A DNA stretch of 64,000 bases, taken from Hyphomicrobiales bacterium (GTDB lineage Bacteria; Pseudomonadota; Alphaproteobacteria; Rhizobiales; Rhizobiaceae). Numbering within the stretch: position 1 is the stretch's first letter; each line of letters starts with the position of its first letter. The notes below the pieces were generated by a model. It was not told where the DNA came from and did not search any database. It saw only the letters and a list, made by a program, of their open reading frames with translations. The stretch covers positions 20,825 through 84,824 of the forward strand of contig UBJR01000024.1 of the NCBI GenBank assembly GCA_900465675.1, written 5' to 3'. This document shows, piece by piece, positions 43,240 to 52,229 of the stretch. A program made the position numbers and the translations under genes.

Positions 43240-44649
43240 TCAGGCAGGTTTCGCCGGGAAGCTCATCGTCACGGTCAGGCCGCGACCCTCTTCCTTGCCG
43301 GGATTGGTGTCGGAGAGCTCCAGCGTCCCGCCATGCAGCTCCATCACCGCCTCGACAAGCGAAAGCCCGAGCCCTGTCCCGGGCTTCGACCGGCTTTCGT
43401 CGAGCCGTACGAAACGCTTGATGACAGCTTCGCGCTTGTCGGCGGGGACGCCAACACCGTGGTCGGCGACCGAAAGGCAGATCGCATCGGCCCGGCGCGC
43501 CAGCTTGATAACAATCTGGCCATGGCCGTCGCAATCGACGGAATATTTGATCGCGTTGTCGATGAGATTGAACAGCGCCTGGCCGATCAGCTCGCGATTG
43601 CCCTGCACGGAAATGCCGGGCTCGACCTCGGAGGTCAGCGTCAACCCCGCCTCATCGGCAACAGGCTCGTAGAGTTCGGCACAATCAGCGACGATCGCCG
43701 AAATCTCGATCGTCGACATTTCCGCAGCCGCCGAGCCCGCCTCGACACGGGAAATCATCAGCAGCGCGTTGAAGGTGCGGATCAGCTGGTCGGATTCAGA
43801 GATGATGCCCTCAAGCGCACCGCGGCGCTGTTCGGCGTCATCGGTATCCAGCGCGTCGGCCGCCTTGTTGCGCAGCCGCGTCAGCGGCGTCTTCAGGTCG
43901 TGGGCGATGTTGTCGGAGACCTGCCGCAGCCCCTCGTTCAGCTTCTCGATACGCTCCAGCATGGTGTTCAGCGACACCGAGAGACGGTCGAATTCGTCGC
44001 CGGAGCCACCGACCGGCAGACGTTGAGAGAGATCGCCCGCCATGATCTTCTTGCTGGCGCCCGACATGCGATCGATGCGCTTCAGGGCATTGCGGCCGAT
44101 GCCGAACCAGATGATCAGCGCGCCCAGGCCCATGATCGCCAGCGCCACCATCAGCGCCTGGCGCACCAGCACCCGGAATCGCTCCGGTTCGCCAAGGTCG
44201 CGGCCAACGAGAATACGCAGCCCATTGTCGAGCACGAAAATATTGGCGATCGCCATATGCCGGCGGTCGAGGCCGCTTTCGGCGTAACGCTGGTAGAAGA
44301 ACGGCACCGAGGTCCAGCCCGTCTCCTCGAAGACGCCAGGCTGCACCGAGGCGACGTTGCCTGCGAGGATGTCGCCCGAGGGGCCGGCGATGATGTAGAG
44401 ATTGGCACCCGGCTGGCGCGACCGGCGCTCCATCGAGCGCAGCAGCGCATTGATCCCGCCAGTGTCATAGGCGCGCTTGACCTGATCAACCTCCTGCTGC
44501 ACCGCCTCGCGGATCTGGCCGGTCAGCAGACGCTGCGACATCGCTGTCACATAGATGACGAGCGTCGCGGCGCAGATGGCGAAGAGCAGGATGTAAAGGG
44601 CCGAAAGGCGGACTGCGGTAGAGCGGAAGAGAAACCAGAAACGGTTCAT
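43240..44649 (-). CDS. Sensor histidine kinase with HAMP domain
   Basis: A 469-residue kinase. Membrane helices at about residues 12-32 and 168-188 bracket a periplasmic domain. A HAMP domain follows (about 190-245), then the H-box SDNIAHDLKTPLTRLRNKAAD with the phospho-His, and the ATPase domain (NLIDNAIKYS, VADHGVGVPADKREAV, GTGLGLSLVEAVM). It starts in the stop of the response-regulator gene (ATGA), so the two form one system. It lies downstream of degP on the same strand, suggesting an envelope-stress role. This is an inference. Confidence 0.93.
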   Translation of the reverse strand: MNRFWFLFRSTAVRLSALYILLFAICAATLVIYVTAMSQRLLTGQIREAVQQEVDQVKRAYDTGGINALLRSMERRSRQPGANLYIIAGPSGDILAGNVASVQPGVFEETGWTSVPFFYQRYAESGLDRRHMAIANIFVLDNGLRILVGRDLGEPERFRVLVRQALMVALAIMGLGALIIWFGIGRNALKRIDRMSGASKKIMAGDLSQRLPVGGSGDEFDRLSVSLNTMLERIEKLNEGLRQVSDNIAHDLKTPLTRLRNKAADALDTDDAEQRRGALEGIISESDQLIRTFNALLMISRVEAGSAAAEMSTIEISAIVADCAELYEPVADEAGLTLTSEVEPGISVQGNRELIGQALFNLIDNAIKYSVDCDGHGQIVIKLARRADAICLSVADHGVGVPADKREAVIKRFVRLDESRSKPGTGLGLSLVEAVMELHGGTLELSDTNPGKEEGRGLTVTMSFPAKPA

Positions 44650-45323
44650 CCTTCGTCCTTGATCATGTAACCCGCCCCGCGGATCGTCTTCAGCAGCGGC
44701 TGGCTGAAATCCTTCTCGATCTTCGAGCGCAGTCGCGAGACATGCACGTCGATGACATTGGTCTGCGGATCGAAATGGTAATCCCAGACGTTTTCGAGAA
44801 GCATGGTGCGGGTCACGACCTGACCGGCATTCTTCATCAGATACTCGAGCAGCCGGAATTCGCGCGGCTGCAGCGGGATTTCCTTGCCGCCGCGGCGCAC
44901 TTCATGGGACAGGCGGTCGAGCTCGAGATCGCCAACGCGGTAGACCACATCCTGCTCCGGAGTGCCCTTGCGGCGGCCGAGAACCTCGACGCGGGCGAGC
45001 AGCTCGCTGAAGGCATAGGGCTTCGGCAGATAGTCGTCGCCGCCGGCGCGCAGACCGGTGACGCGATCGTCGACCTGGCCGAGTGCGGAGAGAATGAGAA
45101 CGGGGGTGTGGATCGCCTTGCGGCGAAGCTCGCTGATGACGGAAAGCCCGTCGCGGCGCGGCAGCATGCGGTCGATGACGATGACGTCGTAGGTGTTTTC
45201 CGAGCCCATGAACAGGCCGCTCTCGCCGTCGCTCGCATGATCGACGACGATCCCCGCCTCACGAAAGGCTTTCGTCAGGTAAACCGCAGCTTCGAGGTCA
45301 TCCTCGATAATCAGAATCTTCAT
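44646..45323 (-). CDS. OmpR-family response regulator
   Basis: A 225-residue regulator from the ATG at 45323 (MKILIIEDDLEAAVYL); the frame continues 26 residues upstream, but that part is not family-like. The receiver domain has the acidic pair EDD and the phospho-Asp in VIVIDRMLPRRDGLS, plus K in YLPKPYAFSELL. The C-terminal winged helix (PLQPREFRLLEYLMKNAGQVVTRTMLLENVWDYHFDPQTNVIDVHVSRLRSKI) is OmpR/PhoB type. It is encoded with the kinase at 43240-44649 and about 170 bases after degP, from which a strong hairpin separates it. Confidence 0.92.
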   Translation of the reverse strand: MKILIIEDDLEAAVYLTKAFREAGIVVDHASDGESGLFMGSENTYDVIVIDRMLPRRDGLSVISELRRKAIHTPVLILSALGQVDDRVTGLRAGGDDYLPKPYAFSELLARVEVLGRRKGTPEQDVVYRVGDLELDRLSHEVRRGGKEIPLQPREFRLLEYLMKNAGQVVTRTMLLENVWDYHFDPQTNVIDVHVSRLRSKIEKDFSQPLLKTIRGAGYMIKDEG

Positions 45324-45418
45324 GCGGCTGACATTACCTGCCGGTTTCGTTTCGGCAAGACTCAATACGTCTTCCTGTTGCGCTTGGGTCATCGCGGCCA
45401 CCTAGGGATGGAGTGGAA

Positions 45419-45448
45419 GGGAGCCGCGCGGGCTGGTGCGCGGCTCCC
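45419..45448 (-). terminator. Strong hairpin between degP and the response regulator
   Basis: GGGAGCCGCGC (45419-45429) and GCGCGGCTCCC (45438-45448) form a perfect 11-bp stem with an 8-base loop, 46 bases after the degP stop on the minus strand. It probably ends or attenuates degP transcription before the two-component genes. Confidence 0.75.
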
Positions 45449-45493
45449 GTCTCGGGCGCATCATGGGGATGCGCCGGTCAAGGCTGTGGGGGA

Positions 45494-47089
45494 TCAGCCT
45501 TGGCTATTGATCGGAAGGGCGACGAAGCGGCTGCCGTCCTTCGACTGGATCTGGAAGAGCGCCCGGGTGCGGCCGTCCTTCTTCGCCTGGTTCAGAACCT
45601 TGACGACGTCGTCGGCAGACGTGATGTCCTGGTTGTTCACCGAGGTAATCTTCTCGCCCGCCTTGATGCCCTTGTCGGCAGCGTCGGAGTTCGGGTCGAT
45701 ATTGGTGATCTGCAGGCCCTTGCCGTCATCGGCAGGGCCAACCGTCAGGCCGAGATCGGCAAGCGCCTTCTCGGAAGCCGGTGCCTGCGGTTCCTGCGGC
45801 TGGTCGCTGTCGTCGGTCGAGGCGTCCTTCTGATCGGCCGGCAGCGTGCCGAGCTCGACGGTCAGAGACTGTGCCTTGCCATCGCGCCAGATCGATACTT
45901 CGACCTTCTTGCCCGGCTGCATTGCGCCGATGCGGCGGCTGAGATCGCGGGCATCCTTGACCGTTTCGCCATTGACGGCGGTGACGACATCGCCAGCCTT
46001 CATGCCGGCCTTCTGGCCAGGCGTTCCATCCTGAGCTGAAACGACGAGCGCGCCATTGGCTTCGGAAAGGCCGAGCGAGTCGGCGATGTCCTTGGTCACC
46101 GGCTGGATCTGCACGCCGAGATAGCCGCGCGAAACCGTACCGTCCTTCATCAGGTCGGCAACGACGTCCTTGGCGGTCGAGGCCGGAATGGCGAAGGCGA
46201 TGCCGACGCTGCCGCCCGACGGCGAGAAGATGGCGGTGTTGATGCCGACGACCTGACCGTTGAGGTTGAAGGTCGGGCCACCCGAGTTGCCGCGGTTCAC
46301 TGCAGCGTCCACCTGGAGATAGTCGTCATAAGGGCCGGAACCGATGTCGCGGCCGCGGGCCGAAACGATACCGGCAGTCACCGTGCCGCCGAGGCCGAAC
46401 GGATTGCCGACAGCAACCACCCAGTCGCCGACGCGGACATTATTGTCATCGGCCCAGTTCACATAGGTGAACTTCTTGCCCTTGCCGTCGACCTTCAGCA
46501 CGGCGAGGTCGGTGCGCGGATCCTTGCCGATCAGCTTGGCATCAAGCTCGGTGCCGTCGTTCATGACAGCGACAAAAGCCGAGCCGTCGGAAACGACGTG
46601 GTTGTTGGTAACGATATAGCCGTCTTCGGAGATGAAGAAGCCGGAGCCCTGGGCAACCGGACGCAGACGGCCGGGACCACCAGGGCCGCCCGGGCCCGGA
46701 CCACGCTCACCGAAGTGGCGCGGCGGACGCTGCTGGCCATCCTGGCCCTCGCCGCCATTCGGACCCTGTTCGCCGAACTGCTTGAAGAAGCGCTTCAGCG
46801 GATGATCGTCAGGCAGGTCGTCGAAACCGCGCCCATTGAAGTCAAAGGAAAAACCATTGCCGTCGTCGGAAGCCGGCTTGATGCGGGATTCGACGCGGAC
46901 GGAAACGACGGCCGGCGAAACGGCGTCGACGACATTGGCAAAGCTCGGCACGGCCGGCGCCTGAACATTGACGGCTTCGGCATAGGAACGGGTGATCTCA
47001 AGCGGCACGCCAGTGGCAAGCACGGCGGCGGCGAGACCTGCGACGGTCGAGGCCTTCAGCGCAGTGGCAAGGGAGGGAGTCTTGAACAT
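45494..47089 (-). CDS. degP: DegP/HtrA-type periplasmic serine protease (Do family)
   Basis: A 531-residue protein from the ATG at 47089, with GAAGG eight bases upstream. The signal peptide spans about residues 1-37 (SYAEA). The protease domain carries the triad: His164 (TNNHVV), Asp194 (DLAVLKV) and Ser269 (GNSGGP). A Gly/Pro/Gln-rich insert lies at about 105-145. Two PDZ domains follow (about 310-400 and 440-531). It degrades and refolds damaged envelope proteins. Its place just after the cytochrome c maturation genes matches the cycHJKL-degP order of rhizobia. Confidence 0.95.
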   Translation of the reverse strand: MFKTPSLATALKASTVAGLAAAVLATGVPLEITRSYAEAVNVQAPAVPSFANVVDAVSPAVVSVRVESRIKPASDDGNGFSFDFNGRGFDDLPDDHPLKRFFKQFGEQGPNGGEGQDGQQRPPRHFGERGPGPGGPGGPGRLRPVAQGSGFFISEDGYIVTNNHVVSDGSAFVAVMNDGTELDAKLIGKDPRTDLAVLKVDGKGKKFTYVNWADDNNVRVGDWVVAVGNPFGLGGTVTAGIVSARGRDIGSGPYDDYLQVDAAVNRGNSGGPTFNLNGQVVGINTAIFSPSGGSVGIAFAIPASTAKDVVADLMKDGTVSRGYLGVQIQPVTKDIADSLGLSEANGALVVSAQDGTPGQKAGMKAGDVVTAVNGETVKDARDLSRRIGAMQPGKKVEVSIWRDGKAQSLTVELGTLPADQKDASTDDSDQPQEPQAPASEKALADLGLTVGPADDGKGLQITNIDPNSDAADKGIKAGEKITSVNNQDITSADDVVKVLNQAKKDGRTRALFQIQSKDGSRFVALPINSQG

Positions 47090-47279
47090 TATAGGCACCT
47101 TCTCTTCATCATTTAGTCGGTCCGGCCCCCGGTCGGGATCGGCTGATGGATGAAGATATAGGATGCGGGACCTTACTGCGAACTGTCCGGCCAATGAAAA
47201 ATTTGTAATGTCGGGATTGTGACCGTCCGCGACTTTTTGTCCAAGGCCCGCCGGATATCGCCTCGCAGCTGCCCCTAAG

Positions 47280-47738
47280 CTACTTGCTCAGCAACTCGTC
47301 AAGCTTCGCCTGCTCGTCATCCGTCAGCCGGCTCCCCGTCGGCTTGCCCACCCTGCGGCGCGCAAAGACCAGCATCGAGATGCCGCCCGCCAGGATCAGC
47401 ACCACAGGCGCACCCCACAGCAACACTGTGCGGATACTGAACCGTGGCTTCAGCAGCACGAATTCGCCGTAGCGCGAGACGATGTAGTTCAACACCTGCT
47501 CGTCACTGTCGCCATCCTTGATGCGCTCGCGCACCAGAAGCCGGAGATCCTTGGCCAGCTCGGCATTGGAATCGTCGATCGACTGGTTCTGGCAAACCAT
47601 GCACCGCAATTCCGCCGACAGCGTCCGCGCGCGCGTCTCCATCGCGGGATCGGCGAGCACCTCGTCGGGGTTCACGGCGAAGGCGGGGAGCGGCGCCAAG
47701 GCGAGAAAGGCGATAGCCAGCAAGCGTGCGGCGAACAT
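47280..47738 (-). CDS. ccmH: Cytochrome c maturation protein CcmH (CycL)
   Basis: A 152-residue protein from the ATG at 47738 (MFAARLLAIAFLALAPLPAFA, a signal peptide). The redox motif is LRCMVCQNQSIDDSNAELAKDLR (Cys-x2-Cys), which reduces the heme-binding cysteines of apocytochrome c. One membrane helix at about residues 104-124 anchors it. In rhizobia ccmF and ccmH are normally close or overlapping; here 182 bases lie between them, most of it a palindromic element. An in-frame longer start would run through that element and is unlikely. Confidence 0.93.
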   Translation of the reverse strand: MFAARLLAIAFLALAPLPAFAVNPDEVLADPAMETRARTLSAELRCMVCQNQSIDDSNAELAKDLRLLVRERIKDGDSDEQVLNYIVSRYGEFVLLKPRFSIRTVLLWGAPVVLILAGGISMLVFARRRVGKPTGSRLTDDEQAKLDELLSK

Positions 47739-47772
47739 CGACAACAGAGAGGAGCGCCCAACCTCTCCTCCC

Positions 47773-47904
47773 CTCATTCCTGTGCTTGTCACAGGAATCC
47801 AGCCAACGCGCGTCTGCGCGGTGAATGACTCCTGTCGGCAAAGGGCCTCTCCCGCGCCCAAGGACTTGGGCGCACTGGATTCCTGTGACAAGCACAGGAA
47901 TGAG
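47773..47904. repeat. 132-base palindromic element (RIME-like) inserted in the ccm operon
   Basis: The first 30 bases (47773-47802) are the exact inverse complement of the last 30 (47875-47904), with a 72-base centre. Each arm contains its own smaller dyad, CCTGTG-CTTGT-CACAGG. The element lies wholly between the ccmF stop (47921) and ccmH start (47738). The form, short, nested-palindromic and without a gene, fits the mobile intergenic repeats of rhizobia (RIME and related types). A 15-base part of its centre (47807-47821) recurs at 63831-63845. Confidence 0.85.
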
Positions 47905-47920
47905 GGAGAAAGTAGGCCCT

Positions 47921-49906
47921 TCATTCCGCAGGCTCCATCGCCGCTACCGCCTTGGCCTTGCGCCGGGGAGCACCAACCCGCAGCCGCCGGTCGCTGAGCG
48001 ATACGAACCCGCCGAGCGACATCACAAGCGCCCCGCCCCAGATGCAGAGAATGAACGGCTTCCACCAGATGCGCACGACAATCCCACCATCATTGGTGGG
48101 ATCGCCCAGCGAGACATAGAGTTGGCTGAGCCCGAAGGTCACGATCCCGGCCTCCGTCGTCGGCATCTGCTGGGCGACATAGACGCGCTTGGCCGACCAG
48201 ACATCGGCAACTTCAACGCCACCTCGGCGGATGCTGAAATGCCCGCGGTCTTCCTTGTAGTTCGGCCCGTTTGCCGGCTGCATGCCATCGAAATGCAGCG
48301 TATAGCCGCCGGCATCGGTGGTCTCGCCGGGTTTCAACTCCAGCACATGCTCGGTCGCAAAGGTCGAGACGGCGACGATGCCAAGCACGGTGATCCCAAG
48401 ACCCGCGTGCGCCAGCGCCGTACCGAAGGCCGAGCGTGGTAGTCCGGAGAGCCTGCGCCAGGCAACATTGGCTGCCACCTTGCCGATACCGGCACGATAC
48501 CAGAGATCGGCGATCGCCCCGAATATCAGGAAGAGACCTGCCGCCAGGCCGAGAACAGAGAGAACCGGTCCGCCATGCTCGATATAGAAAAAGATCACCG
48601 CTGCAGCGAAGGCGAGGCCCGCCACGACATAGAGCCGCTGTAGCACGCCGAGCAGATCACCACGCTTCCAGGCCAGCAGCGGCCCGAAGGGCACCACCAG
48701 CAAGAGCGGGATCATCAGCAGCCCGAAGGTCATGTTGAAGAACGGCGGCCCAACGGAGATCTTGTCGCCGGTCAGCGTTTCCAGAAGCAGCGGATAGAGC
48801 GTGCCCGTCAGCACCGTGCCACAGGCAACCGTCAGGATCAGGTTGTTCAGGACCAGCGCGCCCTCGCGCGACACAGGCGCGAAGAGACCACCGGCCGACA
48901 GAAGCGGCGCGCGGAAAGCAAAGAGCGACAGCGCCCCGCCGATGAAGATCATCAGGATGCAGAGAATGAAGACACCGCGGCTCGGGTCGCTGGCAAAGGC
49001 ATGCACCGAGGTCAGCACGCCGGAGCGAACGAGGAAGGTCCCCATCAACGACAGCGAGAAGGTCAGGATGGCCAAGAGCACCGTCCAGATCTTCAGCGCC
49101 TCGCGCTTTTCCATGACCAGCGCCGAGTGCAGCAATGCTGTCCCTGCCAGCCAGGGCATGAAGGAGGCGTTCTCGACCGGATCCCAGAACCACCAGCCAC
49201 CCCAGCCGAGCTCGTAATAGGCCCAGTAGGAGCCCATAGCGATGCCGAGCGTCAGGAAGGTCCAGGCGGCCAGCGTCCAGGGGCGAACCCAGCGCGCCCA
49301 GGCGGCATCGATCCGCCCTTCCATCAGCGCCGCGACAGCAAAGGAGAAGCAGACCGAAAAACCGACATAGCCGAGATAAAGCAGCGGCGGATGGATGGCG
49401 AGCCCGATATCCTGCAGCACAGGATTGAGATCACGGCCCTCCGCCGGTGCCGGATCGAGCCGGGTAAAGGGATTGGAGGTCAGCAGAATGAAAAGGATGA
49501 AGGCAACCGAGATCCAGGCCTGCACCGACAAGACATTGGCGCGCAGCGTATCCGGCAGATTGCGGCCGAACAGCGCCACCATGGCGCTGAACAGCGCGAG
49601 GATCAGCAGCCAGAGCATCATCGATCCCTCGTGATTGCCCCAGACGCCCGAATATTTGTAGATCAGCGGCACCAGCGAATGCGAGTTCTCCCAGACGTTC
49701 TTCACCGAGAAGTCGGAGACCACATGCGCATAGGTCAGCACGCCGAAGGACAGGGTGACGAGCGCGAAAAGCACGATCGAGCCGAGCGGCGCGACATCCA
49801 TCATCGCCTGGTCGCGGCGGCGCGCGCCGATAACCGGCACGATCGAGAGAATGACCGCCGTCGCCAGCGCCAGCACCAATGCGTAATGGCCGATCTCGAT
49901 GATCAT
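47921..49906 (-). CDS. ccmF: Heme lyase CcmF (CycK)
   Basis: A 661-residue membrane protein with about fifteen helices. The tryptophan-rich heme-handling motif is GWGGWWFWDPVENASFMPW at about residue 238. GSYWAYYELGWGG precedes it, and conserved histidines such as the one in GLAIHPPLLYLGYVGF are in place. With CcmH it ligates heme to apocytochrome c on the periplasmic side. It overlaps ccmE by ATGA. The length is that of the family. Confidence 0.96.
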   Translation of the reverse strand: MIIEIGHYALVLALATAVILSIVPVIGARRRDQAMMDVAPLGSIVLFALVTLSFGVLTYAHVVSDFSVKNVWENSHSLVPLIYKYSGVWGNHEGSMMLWLLILALFSAMVALFGRNLPDTLRANVLSVQAWISVAFILFILLTSNPFTRLDPAPAEGRDLNPVLQDIGLAIHPPLLYLGYVGFSVCFSFAVAALMEGRIDAAWARWVRPWTLAAWTFLTLGIAMGSYWAYYELGWGGWWFWDPVENASFMPWLAGTALLHSALVMEKREALKIWTVLLAILTFSLSLMGTFLVRSGVLTSVHAFASDPSRGVFILCILMIFIGGALSLFAFRAPLLSAGGLFAPVSREGALVLNNLILTVACGTVLTGTLYPLLLETLTGDKISVGPPFFNMTFGLLMIPLLLVVPFGPLLAWKRGDLLGVLQRLYVVAGLAFAAAVIFFYIEHGGPVLSVLGLAAGLFLIFGAIADLWYRAGIGKVAANVAWRRLSGLPRSAFGTALAHAGLGITVLGIVAVSTFATEHVLELKPGETTDAGGYTLHFDGMQPANGPNYKEDRGHFSIRRGGVEVADVWSAKRVYVAQQMPTTEAGIVTFGLSQLYVSLGDPTNDGGIVVRIWWKPFILCIWGGALVMSLGGFVSLSDRRLRVGAPRRKAKAVAAMEPAE

Positions 49907-50355
49907 TGCACGCCCTCGCCCTCTTTCCAGAGCCCTTGCGATTTCAGGCGGTCGGCAACGTCCTTCGGCATGTATTTCTCGTCATGCTTGGCCAGCACCG
50001 TATCGGCGATGAACTCGTGGCTGGCAGCCTCGAACTTGCCTTCGGTGACAACGCCCTGCCCCTCGCGGAACAGGTCGGGAAGGATGCCTGTATATTTGAC
50101 CTTCACCGGCTGGCCGCCGCCGTCGGTCACTGCAAATTCGACCGTCGAGCCGACACCGCGGATGACACTGCCCTCGCCCACCAGACCACCGAGACGGATG
50201 CGCGTTTCCGGCGGCACCGGCGTCTTGGCAAGATCGGCCGGCATGTAGAAATAAGCAACGGACTGGCTGAAGGCGAACATCACCAGCAGCACCGCGGCGA
50301 TGATGAAACTCATGCCGCCGCCGATCACTGCCAGGCGCTTCTGCTTGCGCGTCAT
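49903..50355 (-). CDS. ccmE: Periplasmic heme chaperone CcmE (CycJ)
   Basis: A 150-residue protein: an N-terminal membrane anchor (about residues 8-32), then the OB-fold domain with RIRLGGLVGEGSVIR and YTGILPDLFREGQGVV. The heme-binding motif is VLAKHDEKYMP (His covalently binds heme, with Tyr as ligand). It carries heme from the CcmABC exporter to CcmF. It overlaps both neighbours by four bases. Confidence 0.96.
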   Translation of the reverse strand: MTRKQKRLAVIGGGMSFIIAAVLLVMFAFSQSVAYFYMPADLAKTPVPPETRIRLGGLVGEGSVIRGVGSTVEFAVTDGGGQPVKVKYTGILPDLFREGQGVVTEGKFEAASHEFIADTVLAKHDEKYMPKDVADRLKSQGLWKEGEGVQ

Positions 50356-51491
50356 TCCGTCATCCCCTCTGCCGCAACACCCAGCTCGCGCCCCAGTGCG
50401 AGCAACTGCTTGCCTTGATCGCCATCGGCCGGAAACGCCGCCAGCCCGCGCTTCAGCGCATCGGCAGCACGATCCTTGTCGTTCAATACGGCATAAGAGC
50501 GGACAAGCCGCACCCAGCCCTCGAAATTGTTGGGATCGGCTTTCAGCTTGGCGTCGAGGCTTTCGACCATGCCGCGGATCATCTGCTGCTGGTCGCCGGC
50601 GTTCATCGTTTGCGCCGCCGCCACGTCTTCCGCGGTCGGTCCGCCCGGCGCCTTGTTAGCGGCAGCGACATCAGGCGTGCCGCCATTCTTGGCGATGTGA
50701 TCGTTGACCATTGGAAGCCACGGCGCATCGGCCGGCGATTCCTTGGCGATCGCCTCGAAGGCCGCCCTCGCCTCGCCGGTCTGGCCGGCCTGCTCCATGC
50801 TCAGCGCCACGTAGAACTTTGCCCGCGGATTGTCGGGCTCGAGCGCCAGCGACTGCTCAAGCGCCTGCCGCGCATCCGCGGTGATAGCCCCGTTCGAACC
50901 GGCCATCAGCGTTTCCGCCAGGCCATCCAGACGGATGGCGCTGGGCCCGAGCAGTCGGATGGCGTTGCGATAAGCCTTCTCGGCATCGTCGATACGCATG
51001 GCGTTGAAATAGATCGGCGCCAGCACATCCCAGCCCTTGCCGTCATCAGGGTTCTGCGCCAGATGCCGCTCGGCCTTGGAGACGAGGATCGCCATGTCGT
51101 TGCCGGGATTTTCGAGCCGGGCCTGAAGCGGTTGCGATGGCAGGTCAGGCCGGCCCATCGCAACGTAAAGACAGAGCCCCGTCAGCGGCAGAAGAAGAAG
51201 GATGAACGCCTCGCTGAAACGATGGTGGCGCGCCGCCTTCGGCGCTGCGGCCGGCCCTGCCGCCGAAACGGCGATCAGCCGCCGGCCGATCTCGGCCCGC
51301 GCGTAGTCCGCTTCGTCGGCCGTGATCAGTCCGCCGGAGAGGTCGCGGTCGAGCTCGCGCAGCTGGTCGCGATAGACCGCAACCTCGCCCTCGCGCCCGT
51401 CGTCAAGCGCCTTCGCTCCGCGCAGGAGCGGATAAAGCAGCAGCGCGGCCACAGCCGCCGTCATTGCGGCAACAAGAATCCAGAAAAGCAT
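50352..51491 (-). CDS. ccmI: Cytochrome c maturation protein CcmI (CycH)
   Basis: A 379-residue protein from the ATG at 51491 (MLFWILVAAMTAAVAALLLYPLL), the usual start for the family; the frame is open 14 codons further. It has two membrane helices (about residues 1-22 and 95-113) and a TPR-type periplasmic domain (about 150-330) that holds apocytochrome c for the CcmF/CcmH ligase. First gene of the ccmI-ccmE-ccmF-ccmH operon. No promoter is placed. Confidence 0.93.
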   Translation of the reverse strand: MLFWILVAAMTAAVAALLLYPLLRGAKALDDGREGEVAVYRDQLRELDRDLSGGLITADEADYARAEIGRRLIAVSAAGPAAAPKAARHHRFSEAFILLLLPLTGLCLYVAMGRPDLPSQPLQARLENPGNDMAILVSKAERHLAQNPDDGKGWDVLAPIYFNAMRIDDAEKAYRNAIRLLGPSAIRLDGLAETLMAGSNGAITADARQALEQSLALEPDNPRAKFYVALSMEQAGQTGEARAAFEAIAKESPADAPWLPMVNDHIAKNGGTPDVAAANKAPGGPTAEDVAAAQTMNAGDQQQMIRGMVESLDAKLKADPNNFEGWVRLVRSYAVLNDKDRAADALKRGLAAFPADGDQGKQLLALGRELGVAAEGMTE

Positions 51492-51685
51492 AACGGCCCA
51501 ATACTTGAAGCGCGCCGCCATTCCAACTGGCAAAGCCGGAATGACGAAGATTTGAGGCGTTTCGCCGCAAGATTGGTGCGGTCAGGACCAATCGGCACTC
51601 AGTTCAGGCTGCGGGGAACGTACGTGAGCACCGGAAGCGTGGAGAAGCGCCATTTGAGCCCAGCATGGGCTGAATGCCGGTTGGT

Positions 51686-52111
51686 CTAGCCGAGCGGCGA
51701 CCAGCTTCCGTCGCTGTTGCGGCAGGCCGATCCGCGCACTGCGGTATCCTTGCCATCGACTGTCAGCGTGTGAGTGTATTGGCGGCAATTCTGCGAGCCG
51801 ACCTGATAGGGCGCTGCGGCAACGACCTTGCCGCTGACATTGCGGCCGCTCCAGACGACCGGCTGACCGACCGCGGCACCCTCGAGCGCCCGGTATTCGG
51901 CTTCGAGCGCCCGCTGCTTGTCGCTGTCGCTGAGTTCTATGCCGCTGCGTCCGGCAATGCCGCCCTGCAGCGCGGAGATGAAGCTCGCCGAGGCAGAGGG
52001 CTTGCGGGAGAACATGCCGCCTGAAGTGCTGCTCTTCGTTGTCGTGCAGCCGCTCACCGCAACGGCAACCAAAAGCGAGGAGACGATCATGGCATTCGCG
52101 CGTAACATCAT
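51686..52111 (-). CDS. Outer-membrane surface antigen-like lipoprotein (17-kDa antigen / COG4520 type)
   Basis: A 141-residue protein. The signal ends in a lipobox (VAVAVSGCTTTKSS), with lipidated Cys at about residue 22. The mature part has LSDSDKQRALEAEYRALEGAAVGQPVVWSG and GSQNCRQYTHTLTVDGKDTAVRGSACRNSDGSW, the end typical of alphaproteobacterial surface-antigen domain proteins. It usually also has a glycine-zipper region; only a short GGIAG is seen. The function is unknown; location in the outer membrane is inferred. Confidence 0.85.
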   Translation of the reverse strand: MMLRANAMIVSSLLVAVAVSGCTTTKSSTSGGMFSRKPSASASFISALQGGIAGRSGIELSDSDKQRALEAEYRALEGAAVGQPVVWSGRNVSGKVVAAAPYQVGSQNCRQYTHTLTVDGKDTAVRGSACRNSDGSWSPLG

Positions 52112-52229
52112 TCTGTCGAACCAGCAGAAAAGAACAAATCAACGCCGCCAGATGCACATGTGCTCGTGTCGGCTTTAAGGCAAAGCATGCTATGCACTTG
52201 CCTATGTCTTTGTGACATCAAGCAATTGC

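Noticed and set aside
47739..48065. In-frame N-terminal extension of ccmH through the palindromic element
   Set aside because: The signal peptide starts cleanly at the ATG at 47738; the extension encodes translated repeat sequence and overlaps ccmF.
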